12,315 bases of DNA, from the NCBI GenBank assembly GCA_024639445.1, contig JAHEIJ010000042.1:1-12315 (forward strand), read 5' to 3'. This stretch comes from Gammaproteobacteria bacterium (lineage in GTDB: Bacteria > Pseudomonadota > Gammaproteobacteria > UBA6429 > Thiohalophilaceae). Each line of letters opens with the position of its first letter. Positions within the stretch are counted from its first letter, which is position 1. Made by a program: the position numbers and the translations under genes. Below, in pieces: positions 1 to 6,274 of the stretch. The notes beneath the pieces were generated by a model. That model made no database searches and was not told the DNA's origin. It saw only the letters and a list, made by a program, of their open reading frames with translations.

Positions 1-45
1 CAGGAACACGTAATCTATCACCAGGGGATAGATTACGTGTTCCTG
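1..45. repeat. 19-bp perfect inverted repeat at the window edge
   Basis: Bases 1-19 are the exact reverse complement of bases 27-45, with a 7-base loop (20-26). The right arm encodes genuine PurN residues (QEHVIY). The left arm replaces the expected PurN continuation. This suggests a fold-back amplification or assembly artefact rather than a biological site. Confidence 0.9.
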
Positions 46-585
46 TTGGTGTATTCGCTGCGCCAGATCATCGGCGCTGTCACCAGGATGAACCGGCACC
101 TCGGCTTGTAAGATCACCGGCCCGCCATCCAGTTCCGGCGTCACGAAGTGTATACTGACGCCATGAATATTATCCCCGGCTTCGAGTACTCGCTGATGGG
201 TATTGAGTCCCTGGTACTTGGGTAGCAGGGAGGGATGGATATTGAGCATGCGGCCGTGATAATGGTTAACGAAGTCTTCGGTCAGAATACGCATGAACCC
301 CGCAAGTACCACCAGATCAGGCTGATAGCGATCGATCAGAGCCTGCAGTTCCCGGTCATAGGTTTCTCGGCTCGGAAAGTTCCGATGATCCAAAACTTCT
401 GCCGCGATGTTGGCATCGCGGGCACGGGTCAGGCCATAGGCGTCGGGATTGTTACTGATGACGGCTCGCACTTCCGCCTGTAGGTCCTGCTCCCTGATGG
501 CATCAATGATGGCCTGCAGGTTAGAGCCGTTGCCTGAGATGAGCACCACCAGGGCAAGGGAGGAATCAGCCGTTGATTTGGGCAT
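1..585 (-). CDS. purN: Phosphoribosylglycinamide formyltransferase PurN, 3' end missing
   Basis: This enzyme transfers a formyl group from 10-formyl-tetrahydrofolate to GAR in the third step of cytoplasmic de novo purine synthesis. The minus-strand frame opens with ATG at 585 and stays open for 195 codons to the edge. The phosphate-binding segment SGNGSNLQAI is at residues 17-26, AGFMRIL at 95-101, and the catalytic set N115, H117 (in NIHPSLLP) and D153 (in ELDGGP) corresponds to E. coli N106, H108 and D144 as I recall them. The start lies 2 bases after the purM stop and has no clear Shine-Dalgarno, so translation is probably coupled to purM. The last residues (IDYVFL after IYPLV) do not match the family's usual I-x-W-F continuation. 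They are encoded by the inverted repeat at 1-45, so the true C-terminus (about 20 further residues) is lost or replaced. Identity is very secure; the end is not. Confidence 0.96.
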   Translation of the reverse strand, partial: MPKSTADSSLALVVLISGNGSNLQAIIDAIREQDLQAEVRAVISNNPDAYGLTRARDANIAAEVLDHRNFPSRETYDRELQALIDRYQPDLVVLAGFMRILTEDFVNHYHGRMLNIHPSLLPKYQGLNTHQRVLEAGDNIHGVSIHFVTPELDGGPVILQAEVPVHPGDSADDLAQRIHQQEHVIYPLVIDYVFL

Positions 586-587
586 TG

Positions 588-1640
588 TCAGGTGGTTATT
601 TCTACACTGGGTGAGCCCGTAGCGGGGACAATCTTTCCGATTTGCATCGCGGTTTCGCCTTCCGATTGCAGGATATCGAGCGCCTTGTCGGCGTCAGTGG
701 CATCCACCACCAGCACCATGCCAACCCCACAGTTAAAGGTGCGATACATCTCTTCGGCTTCAATATTGCCTTTACGCTGCAGCCAATCGAAGACGGCCGG
801 TTGCTGCCAGCTTTGGGTATTCACCCGCGCCCCTGTATCGGCGGGCATGACGCGCGGCAGGTTTTCCAGCAGCCCGCCGCCGGTGATGTGTGCCAGGGCG
901 TGGACATTGACCTGCTCAAACAGTTTCAGCAACGGCTTGATATAGATACGAGTCGGTTCCAGTAAGCGCTCACCCAGGGTCGCACCATCAAATGATTCAG
1001 CCAGGTCGGCGCCGCTTTTCTCAATGACTTTGCGAATTAATGAATAACCATTGGAATGCGGGCCGCTTGATGACAGGCCAATGAGCACATCGCCGGCTTT
1101 GACCCGGCTGCCGTCGATAATGCGATCCTTTTCTACCACCCCGACACAGAAGCCGGCCAGATCGTAGTCTTCACCTTCGTAAATGCCGGGCATTTCTGCG
1201 GTTTCTCCCCCGATAAGGGCGGCGCCGGCCTGCAGACAGCCGTCACTAATCCCCTTGACCACATCGCTGGCCGTCTCGATGTCCAGACGGCCGGTGGCGT
1301 AGTAGTCGAGGAAGAACAGGGGTTCCGCCCCCTGGACGATCAGGTCATTGACGCACATGGCGACCAGATCGATACCAATGGTGTCATGTTTAGCCAGTTC
1401 CATGGCGAGCCTGAGTTTGGTGCCCACCCCATCGGTACCGGACACCAGTACGGGTTGACGATACTGGTTGGGGATTTCAAATAGGGCACCGAAACCGCCT
1501 AGTCCGGCCAGAACGCCTGGGCGACGGGTGGCGGCAGCCAATGGTTTGATACGTTCAACCAGGGCATTGCCGGCATCAATATCGACACCGGCATCACGGT
1601 AACTCAGAGACGGCTTGTCGTCAGAACGGGATGAGGCCAC
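588..1640 (-). CDS. purM: Phosphoribosylformylglycinamidine cyclo-ligase PurM (AIR synthetase)
   Basis: PurM closes the imidazole ring of FGAM with ATP to give AIR, the fifth step of purine synthesis, as a cytoplasmic homodimer. Family motifs are present: SGTDGVGTKL at residues 67-76, followed by VNDLIVQGAEPLFFLDYYATG, GGETAEMPGIY and GLSSSGPHSNGYSL. The frame is open further upstream to an ATG at 1760. I place the start at the GTG at 1640 because AGGAG (1647-1651) sits 6 bases upstream, because this gives 350 residues as expected for the family, and because the 40 extra residues have no family counterpart. The gene is first in an operon with purN (2-base gap) and divergent from the DUF2066 gene. 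Confidence 0.97.
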   Translation of the reverse strand: MASSRSDDKPSLSYRDAGVDIDAGNALVERIKPLAAATRRPGVLAGLGGFGALFEIPNQYRQPVLVSGTDGVGTKLRLAMELAKHDTIGIDLVAMCVNDLIVQGAEPLFFLDYYATGRLDIETASDVVKGISDGCLQAGAALIGGETAEMPGIYEGEDYDLAGFCVGVVEKDRIIDGSRVKAGDVLIGLSSSGPHSNGYSLIRKVIEKSGADLAESFDGATLGERLLEPTRIYIKPLLKLFEQVNVHALAHITGGGLLENLPRVMPADTGARVNTQSWQQPAVFDWLQRKGNIEAEEMYRTFNCGVGMVLVVDATDADKALDILQSEGETAMQIGKIVPATGSPSVEITT

Positions 1641-1646
1641 AAAAGA

Positions 1647-1651
1647 CTCCT
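1647..1651 (-). promoter_or_regulatory. Ribosome binding site fixing the purM GTG start
   Basis: On the minus strand this reads AGGAG, 6 bases before GTG at 1640. It favours this GTG over the upstream ATG at 1760. Confidence 0.75.
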
Positions 1652-1702
1652 GCTTGTGGAAAGATTGAGAAACACCGCAGCAATTTGTTACGGAATCAGT
1701 GC

Positions 1703-1729
1703 ATAATATCGCAGGCGGTAGTCTATCAA
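1703..1729 (-). promoter_or_regulatory. Candidate sigma-70 promoter of purMN
   Basis: On the minus strand a TTGATA box (1724-1729) and a TATTAT box (1703-1708) are separated by 15 bases, which is slightly short. They lie about 60 bases upstream of the purM GTG, inside the 162-base divergent region. I saw no convincing PurR-type operator. The placement is an inference from box matches only. Confidence 0.45.
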
Positions 1730-1789
1730 GACACCGCGAGAGACGAAATGTTGCTGACACTCAAATCAACCTAATTCTATGACTAATTT

Positions 1790-1793
1790 AGGA
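1790..1793 (+). promoter_or_regulatory. Ribosome binding site fixing the DUF2066 gene start
   Basis: AGGA lies 9 bases before ATG at 1803. The upstream in-frame ATG at 1779 has no comparable site, and starting there would put eight extra residues before the signal peptide. Confidence 0.6.
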
Positions 1794-1802
1794 AAATCTA
1801 GT

Positions 1803-2918
1803 ATGCGAGGATGGATGACCCTGGTAGCCCTGTTGTTCACGTTACCCCTGCAAGCCGAGGTCATTGAGGACCTTTACCTGGCAACAGTACCGGTAGAAAA
1901 CCAAGATCGGGAAACACGTCAAGAAGCTATTCGGACAGGCCTGAGCCAGGTACTCGTGAGAGTTACCGGCAGTAACCAGGTTTTGACATCACCGGTAATC
2001 GAGGCCGCACTGGTTCAGCCGACCCGCTATGCACAGCGGTTTCGTTATCAGAAGCAGGACGTGGACGGGAAGAAGCAACAGGTGCTGTGGATGCGTTTCG
2101 ATGAGGGCGCGATCACCAAGTTGTTGACTGACAACCAGATGCCGGTGTGGGGCCGTACCCGTCCAGCGACCTTGTTATGGTTGGTTGTGGATGACCGCCG
2201 CAAGCGTACCTTGATCAGCAATGACAAACAGGCTAAAGCCCGCCGTATTATCGAAGAACAGGCTAAACTTCGCGGTTTACCATTACGCTTACCGCTTTAT
2301 GATCTCACTGATCGCGCTAACCTCAGTGTGGCCGATATCTGGGGAAACTTTGAAGAAGCGATATTACGGGCATCCAGTCGTTACCAGACGGAAGCCGTAC
2401 TGGTGGGGCGTGTTTATCGGACAGCCTCCAACAGTTGGAGTGGGCGATGGACCCTTTACACTGAAGGTCGGCATCAAAGCTGGCAGACCAGTGGTGAGTC
2501 CCTTGAGGTAGCGATTTTGCCCGGTGTCAGTCAAACGGCGGGAATTCTTGCCCAACGCTATGCCCAGGTAGACAGTGCCATTGGTTCGGAACAACTTCGG
2601 ATAGAAATCAAGGGCGTCAACGGTTTAGCAGCCTACACCCGCGTGGCAAACTATCTCGGTTCCCTGGATGCAATCACTCAGGTGCGGCCACGCAGCATTG
2701 GTAGTGACAGCGTAATCTTCACCCTCACCAGTCGGCGAGGGCAGCAAGCAGCCTCCCAGGCGATTGCACTGGGTCATACCCTGGTGGTTGAGCCCTCACA
2801 GCCGATTATTCTTCCCGGTCCTCCTGTGGGCGAGAAGAATCCAGGGAGCATGAATCCCAACAAGATAAATCCCGGTGCCAATCTGGTATATCGTCTGGTA
2901 CCGAAACGTCTTCGTTAG
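1803..2918 (+). CDS. DUF2066 exported protein
   Basis: This is a 371-residue protein of unknown biochemical function. The start at 1803 gives a clean signal peptide (residues 1-18, ending LPLQA before EVIEDLY), so export to the periplasm is likely. The region after the signal peptide matches what I recall of DUF2066: LYLATVPVENQDRETRQEAI, then LSQVLVRVTG, an MRFDE segment and a TLLWLVVDD segment. I see no catalytic motif. The C-terminal 40 residues are rich in Pro, Gly and Asn and look unstructured. The gene opens a plus-strand set with the CDP-alcohol phosphatidyltransferase (29-base gap) and hda. DUF2066 genes are commonly found between purM and hda in gammaproteobacteria, which supports the family call but does not explain the function. 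Confidence 0.88.
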   Translation: MRGWMTLVALLFTLPLQAEVIEDLYLATVPVENQDRETRQEAIRTGLSQVLVRVTGSNQVLTSPVIEAALVQPTRYAQRFRYQKQDVDGKKQQVLWMRFDEGAITKLLTDNQMPVWGRTRPATLLWLVVDDRRKRTLISNDKQAKARRIIEEQAKLRGLPLRLPLYDLTDRANLSVADIWGNFEEAILRASSRYQTEAVLVGRVYRTASNSWSGRWTLYTEGRHQSWQTSGESLEVAILPGVSQTAGILAQRYAQVDSAIGSEQLRIEIKGVNGLAAYTRVANYLGSLDAITQVRPRSIGSDSVIFTLTSRRGQQAASQAIALGHTLVVEPSQPIILPGPPVGEKNPGSMNPNKINPGANLVYRLVPKRLR

Positions 2919-2947
2919 TGATACCTGAAATCGGGGCAGGGTAAGAA

Positions 2948-3505
2948 ATGCGGGCCAGTTCCATCCCAAACTTGATTAGTACTCTGCGTATCCTGCTGGT
3001 ACCGCCGGTCGTCTGGAGCATGCTGGATCAACGCTGGGATTTGGCATTACCTCTGTTTTTAATCGCTGGCTTGTCAGATGGCCTGGACGGGTTCCTGGCC
3101 CGACGTTATCACTGGACTTCCCGCCTCGGGGCAATCCTTGATCCCATTGGCGATAAATTATTAATGGTGTCCAGCTATCTGGTGCTGGGTTGGCAGGGGG
3201 TACTACCTTCTTGGCTGGTCGCACTGGTTATTTTGCGGGATGTGGTGATCATGATCGGCACCGTCTTGTATCGATTTATAGTTGGGGTGGTTGTGTTCGA
3301 ACCGATCCTGCTGAGCAAGATCAACACCGTGTGTCAGATCCTGTTAGTGACTATCGCGCTCTGTGTCATGGCGGGTGGTGAAATGTTTACAGTTCTGCAG
3401 ACCCTGCTCATCTATATTGTGCTGGTAACCACATTGAGCAGCGGCGTGGCGTACGTCGTGCTCTGGTCGCGGCGCGCTGCCGCCATGAAAGTTAAGTCAT
3501 CATGA
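2948..3505 (+). CDS. CDP-alcohol phosphatidyltransferase family membrane protein
   Basis: This is a 185-residue integral inner-membrane enzyme expected to transfer a phosphatidyl group from CDP-diacylglycerol to an alcohol such as glycerol-3-phosphate. The full family signature is present: D44, D47-G48, A51-R52, G61, D65 and D69, in the spacing DGxxAR(x8)GxxxDxxxD. These residues bind the metal and CDP. About five hydrophobic segments surround it. The length fits PgsA-like enzymes, but the substrate cannot be read from the motif. A second pgsA elsewhere in the genome would make this a paralogue, so I give no symbol. An AGGG site at 2938-2941 lies 6 bases before ATG. The TGA stop overlaps the start of a 24-codon mini-ORF leading into hda. 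Confidence 0.92.
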   Translation: MRASSIPNLISTLRILLVPPVVWSMLDQRWDLALPLFLIAGLSDGLDGFLARRYHWTSRLGAILDPIGDKLLMVSSYLVLGWQGVLPSWLVALVILRDVVIMIGTVLYRFIVGVVVFEPILLSKINTVCQILLVTIALCVMAGGEMFTVLQTLLIYIVLVTTLSSGVAYVVLWSRRAAAMKVKSS

Positions 3506-3576
3506 ATGTGCTCTTGACGATTGTATGGGGTGTCACAATCTGTGCCCCCACCGCCCCCGGATACTGCGGGAAATGA
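3502..3576 (+). CDS. Possible 24-residue coupling mini-ORF between the phosphatidyltransferase gene and hda
   Basis: ATG at 3502 overlaps the preceding TGA in an ATGA arrangement. The frame reads MNVLLTIVWGVTICAPTAPG plus four residues, and its own TGA (3574-3576) overlaps the ATG at 3573 proposed for hda. Such a chain could let ribosomes pass from one gene to the next by reinitiation. The peptide is hydrophobic at its N-terminus but has no recognised relatives. It may equally be chance or a remnant of a lost gene. Confidence 0.3.
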   Translation: MNVLLTIVWGVTICAPTAPGYCGK

Positions 3577-4271
3577 ATGACCACATGGCTGTTGAGCACC
3601 CCCAACTCCCGCTTGGAATTGGTCTGAAGGATACGGCTACCTTCGATAACTTCTATCCAGCCGGGAATGAACTGGTGCTACAGGCCTTGAAGAAGGGCAG
3701 CGACAGAATGCTATACCTTTGGGGTTCCGTAGGCACTGGCAAAAGCCACTTGCTGCAGGCACTTTGTCATGCGACCGCAGCCAATGGCCATTCTCCGGTC
3801 TATCTCCCGTTACAGGAACTCGTCTCGCTCTCGCCGGCTTTACTGGAAGGCCTGGAACAGCAAGCCCTGATTGCCGTTGATGATATTCAAGCAGTGGCGG
3901 GTTTATCCCAATGGGAAGAAGGCTTGTTTCATCTCTACAATCGGGTCCGCGATTCCGGTCACCGCTTGGTGGTCAGTGCCTCAGCATCACCGGCTGGTCT
4001 GGCGTTGGCTTTGCCGGATCTGGTATCCCGCTTGGGGTGGGGGCCGGTTTTTCAGTTAGCGGCGCTGACAGACTTAGACAAAAGGGCCGCCTTGCAGTTA
4101 CGCGCTCACCGGCGAGGACTCGAAATGGAAGACGAGGTGGCCGAGTACTTGTTGAGGCGTTGTCCGCGGGACATGGACAGTTTGTTCAATTTGCTGAACA
4201 GGTTGGATCAGGCATCGCTGGCTGCCCAACGGCGCCTAACGATTCCGTTTGTGCGTCAATTGCTCGATTAA
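3573..4271 (+). CDS. hda: DnaA regulatory inactivator Hda
   Basis: Hda is an AAA+ protein that, with the DNA-loaded sliding clamp, stimulates ATP hydrolysis by DnaA and so prevents re-initiation of replication. The N-terminus carries a clamp-binding hexapeptide, QLPLGI, at residues 11-16. Walker A is GSVGTGKS at 51-58, Walker B is AVDDIQ at 101-106, and the arginine finger is R153 in LVSRLGWG. E. coli Hda uses R153 as I recall it. The length is 232 residues against 233 in E. coli. The frame is open back to 3525, but those residues are not family-like. ATG at 3573 and ATG at 3585 are both possible, and neither has ideal Shine-Dalgarno spacing. I prefer 3573 for length and for the stop-start overlap with the mini-ORF. 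The stop lies one base from that of the convergent DUF2069 gene. Confidence 0.95.
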   Translation: MNDHMAVEHPQLPLGIGLKDTATFDNFYPAGNELVLQALKKGSDRMLYLWGSVGTGKSHLLQALCHATAANGHSPVYLPLQELVSLSPALLEGLEQQALIAVDDIQAVAGLSQWEEGLFHLYNRVRDSGHRLVVSASASPAGLALALPDLVSRLGWGPVFQLAALTDLDKRAALQLRAHRRGLEMEDEVAEYLLRRCPRDMDSLFNLLNRLDQASLAAQRRLTIPFVRQLLD

Positions 4272-4272
4272 C

Positions 4273-4623
4273 TCAGGACGGTTTTTGCTTGAGTTCCCGA
4301 CCTCGCAGGCGGGCATAGAGTACCGCTCCGCTATAGAACGTCACGCTAGCCAGGATTTCCAACAACGCCCACATTCGAACGGGTGGGTTGGCATAAGCTT
4401 CTACCACCCCGTGAATGAAATAAAACAGGATCAGGAAACTGCTCCAGGCGTGAGTATAGGGATTGCCCTTGAGGAGGCCTTTTAAGGGAAACAACAATGG
4501 CAGCAGTAGCAGAATGAGTACCAACGGGGCCGGAGTCACCAAACCATACCATGTCAATAACACCGCCACGAGGGCGAGATAGCTGAGCCGCGTCAGCTGG
4601 CGAGAAAATTTGATTAGGTTCAT
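4273..4623 (-). CDS. DUF2069 small inner-membrane protein
   Basis: This 116-residue protein has about four hydrophobic segments (roughly residues 13-30, 34-50, 62-80 and 88-106), so it is predicted to lie in the inner membrane. Its function is unknown. Sequence features such as GNPYTHAWSSFLILFYFIHG fit what I recall of DUF2069. The frame is open upstream to 4701, but the ATG at 4623 overlaps the wrbA-like TGA by four bases and gives the usual length, so I use it. The C-terminal tail is basic (ARLRGRELKQKPS). It is the last gene of the arsC-like > wrbA-like > DUF2069 operon and runs tail-to-tail into hda with one base between stops and no terminator hairpin. Confidence 0.85.
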   Translation of the reverse strand: MNLIKFSRQLTRLSYLALVAVLLTWYGLVTPAPLVLILLLLPLLFPLKGLLKGNPYTHAWSSFLILFYFIHGVVEAYANPPVRMWALLEILASVTFYSGAVLYARLRGRELKQKPS

Positions 4624-5240
4624 GCGCTGGTGATGCGAATCAAGCCCGCTGACAATTGTGCCATGGCTGTTTCTGCCAGGCGTTTGCCCATGGCCTGACA
4701 TAGGCTGATTTCATCCTCACTCAGAGGAAGATTGCTGTCCTGCCCGGCGAGGTGGCTTGGGCCGTAAGGAGTGCCCCCCGTTTGTGTCCTCAGCAGAGTC
4801 GTTTCGCTGTATGGCAATCCCAGGTACAACATCCCGTGATGTAACAGGGGGAGTAGCATGGTTAGCAAGGTACTTTCCTGCCCGCCGTGCAGGCTGGAGG
4901 TGGAAGTAAAGGCGGCCGCGGGTTTACCGATTAGCGCGCCCTGTAACCAGAGTGGGCTGGTGGAGTCGATGAAATATTTCATTGCTGCTGCCATATTACC
5001 GAAACGGGTGGGACTCCCCACTGCCAGCCCGACACATTCCTGAAGATCCTCAAGAGTGGCATACGGCGGGCCGGATTCGGGTATTGTATCCTCGCTTGCT
5101 TCACAGACAGCGGATACTTCCGCTACCGTGCGTATACGGGCAGTACAGTTCGCAACCTGTTCTATGCCACGCCCGATTTCACGTGCCATCTGGGCGGTGG
5201 CGCCATGACGGCTGTAATACAACACCAGGATCTCAGCCAT
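4620..5240 (-). CDS. wrbA: WrbA-family NAD(P)H:quinone oxidoreductase (flavodoxin fold)
   Basis: Members of this family use FMN to reduce quinones by two electrons, avoiding semiquinone radicals. The phosphate loop is YYSRHGATAQMA at residues 8-19. The FMN-ring segment is GSPTRFGNMAAAMKYF and is followed by STSSLHGGQESTL and GTPYG, all typical of WrbA. The length is 206 residues, near the family norm. The frame also opens at a TTG (5246), but the ATG at 5240 has GGAGGT 9 bases upstream. The gene starts just after the arsC-like stop and overlaps the DUF2069 start by 4 bases. Context suggests a redox or stress role, which is inference. Confidence 0.93.
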   Translation of the reverse strand: MAEILVLYYSRHGATAQMAREIGRGIEQVANCTARIRTVAEVSAVCEASEDTIPESGPPYATLEDLQECVGLAVGSPTRFGNMAAAMKYFIDSTSPLWLQGALIGKPAAAFTSTSSLHGGQESTLLTMLLPLLHHGMLYLGLPYSETTLLRTQTGGTPYGPSHLAGQDSNLPLSEDEISLCQAMGKRLAETAMAQLSAGLIRITSA

Positions 5241-5242
5241 TA

Positions 5243-5590
5243 TCAAACTACCTCCAGAACCTTTTCCGGAGGCCGGCCAATGGCGGCACCCTTATCGGTG
5301 ACCACAATCGGACGCTCAATGAGTTTGGGATGTTTCACCATGGCTTCGATCAGATCGTCATCGGAAAGGGAGGGATCGTCGAGGTGACTTTCCTTGTATT
5401 CACTCTCTTTGTGACGCATCAAATCCCGAGGTGACAACTGTAGCTGGTGTAGAATTTTTTTCAGAGTGTTTTTATCCGGCGGGGATTTCAGGTATTCGAC
5501 TACCTCTGGCTCAACCCCTTGCTCCTGCAATAATTGCAATGTCTGACGCGATTTACTGCAACGGGGATTATGATAAATTTTGACCTGCAT
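5243..5590 (-). CDS. arsC: ArsC-family (YfgD-like) glutaredoxin-type reductase
   Basis: This 115-residue protein has the ArsC thioredoxin-like fold. C11 in YHNPRCSKSR is the catalytic cysteine. R59, R93 (ERPIVV) and R106 (GRPPEKVL) match the oxyanion-binding R60, R94 and R107 of E. coli plasmid ArsC, and C11 matches its C12. The protein lacks the roughly 25-residue C-terminal tail of that enzyme and resembles the short chromosomal YfgD type, which lies beside hda in E. coli. Arsenate reduction is therefore possible but unproven, and no arsR, arsB or acr3 gene is nearby. CAGGAG at 5597-5602 lies 6 bases before ATG. It is the first gene of the operon with the wrbA-like and DUF2069 genes. Confidence 0.92.
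   Translation of the reverse strand: MQVKIYHNPRCSKSRQTLQLLQEQGVEPEVVEYLKSPPDKNTLKKILHQLQLSPRDLMRHKESEYKESHLDDPSLSDDDLIEAMVKHPKLIERPIVVTDKGAAIGRPPEKVLEVV
5250..5255 (-). promoter_or_regulatory. Strong ribosome binding site of the wrbA-like gene inside the arsC-like gene
   Basis: On the minus strand this reads GGAGGT, 9 bases before ATG at 5240. It sits within the last codons of the arsC-like gene and decides the ATG over the nearby TTG. Confidence 0.7.
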
Positions 5591-5616
5591 TTATTTCTCC
5601 TGTCAGCGAGATCCGC

Positions 5617-5622
5617 ATTCTA
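5617..5622 (-). promoter_or_regulatory. Candidate -10 box for the arsC-like operon
   Basis: On the minus strand this reads TAGAAT, about 27 bases before the ATG. No good -35 box is found at the right distance, so this is only a tentative placement within the divergent 110-base region. Confidence 0.3.
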
Positions 5623-5634
5623 CAGCCTGTTTCC

Positions 5635-5663
5635 TTGACAGCCTATAGGACGGGTGATACTTT
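5635..5663 (+). promoter_or_regulatory. Strong sigma-70 promoter of the DUF4398 lipoprotein gene
   Basis: A perfect TTGACA (5635-5640) and TACTTT (5658-5663) are separated by 17 bases. The TGA just before the -10 box makes it an extended -10 (TGnTACTTT). Transcription would begin near 5670, giving a leader of about 30 bases without a visible Shine-Dalgarno. Confidence 0.72.
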
Positions 5664-5700
5664 GCTGTAGGTTGATTGCCGCGACATCATAACAACCCGA

Positions 5701-6012
5701 ATGCTTCGTTTGCTGCACCAAATTCCAACACTGATTAGCAGCCTTATTTTGCTGTTATTGACCGCTTGTGCTACCTCTGCCCCCGTTCAAGAAATGAGCA
5801 ATGCTCGCCAATCGATCCAGGCTGCTGTAGATGTCGGTGCAGAAATTCATGCTCCTGCTGTGCTTGCCCAGGCGCGTAACTTGCTCGAAGACGCGAGCCG
5901 CGAACTGGAGGCCGGTAACTACCCCCTGGCGCGTGACTATGCGGTGCAAGCTAAACAACTTGCTATTCAGGCGCGACAAACATCGCTACTCATGACCCGG
6001 CAAAAAGAATAA
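5701..6012 (+). CDS. DUF4398 small lipoprotein
   Basis: This is a 103-residue predicted lipoprotein. Residues 10-22 are a hydrophobic signal that ends in the lipobox LLTAC, with C23 to be lipidated. Residue +2 is Ala rather than Asp, so outer-membrane sorting is likely. The mature part is helical with a two-helix pattern (MSNARQSIQAAVDVGAEIHA, then APAVLAQARNLLEDASREL and YPLARDYAVQAKQLAI), the signature I associate with DUF4398. The family's role is unknown, and members often occur with OmpA- or LysM-type envelope proteins. No Shine-Dalgarno precedes the ATG, although the promoter is strong. A LysM lipoprotein gene follows after 262 bases. Confidence 0.82.
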   Translation: MLRLLHQIPTLISSLILLLLTACATSAPVQEMSNARQSIQAAVDVGAEIHAPAVLAQARNLLEDASRELEAGNYPLARDYAVQAKQLAIQARQTSLLMTRQKE

Positions 6013-6274
6013 ATCCTCTCACAGATGGCTGCTGTCAGGTATTTCTCTATACAACGGTGATTGGCGAAATTGATTGAATCACGCTATAGTCTAAACGGTT
6101 CTGTGATACCACAAATTCATGGAAATTAAGGCCAAAGCTGGCAAATTAATGATGATTTTTGTGAAGGCGGTTCCTTGACAGTGTGTTTTAGGCAGTGCTA
6201 GTTTCTGTATAACGAAAGTTGTGGCCAAACTGCTACAATTTAATAGAATATCAATAACTTGGGAGTGGATAAAA
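6013..6274 (+). other. 262-base intergenic region upstream of the LysM lipoprotein gene
   Basis: No gene is supported here. The minus-strand frame crossing it is uninterrupted but has no ribosome site or family resemblance. The region is A+T rich and holds up to three promoter-like signals pointing to the LysM gene: TTGGCG-18-TATAGT (6061-6090), TTGACA-18-TAGTTT (6175-6204) and an isolated extended -10 TGCTACAAT (6231-6239). No terminator with a T-tract follows the DUF4398 gene, so read-through into the LysM gene is possible. Confidence 0.5.
6175..6204 (+). promoter_or_regulatory. Candidate promoter of the LysM lipoprotein gene
   Basis: TTGACA (6175-6180) is followed after 18 bases by TAGTTT (6199-6204), preceded by TGC, which makes an extended -10. 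The 11 bases TTCCTTGACAG at 6171-6181 also occur at the DUF4398 promoter (5631-5641). Initiation near 6211 would leave a leader of about 64 bases. Confidence 0.5.

Noticed and set aside
592..965. Plus-strand frames across the purM C-terminal region
   Set aside because: They are shadows of the strongly conserved PurM coding sequence.
1641..1760. N-terminal extension of PurM by 40 residues from ATG at 1760
   Set aside because: The extension has no family counterpart, covers the likely promoter and has no ribosome site; GTG at 1640 has AGGAG at good spacing.
3525..3572. N-terminal extension of Hda from ATG at 3525
   Set aside because: The residues are unlike Hda, and the start lies inside the upstream mini-ORF without a ribosome site.
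4624..4701. N-terminal extension of the DUF2069 protein to 4701
   Set aside because: It is antisense-free but overlaps the end of the wrbA-like gene in another frame; the ATG at 4623 gives the usual length and a 4-base overlap.
5243..5590. Arsenic resistance operon
   Set aside because: Only an ArsC-fold protein is present; no regulator or arsenite exporter is found nearby.
6013..6050. Terminator after the DUF4398 gene
   Set aside because: A small ACAG/CTGT pairing is present, but the stem is weak and no T-tract follows.
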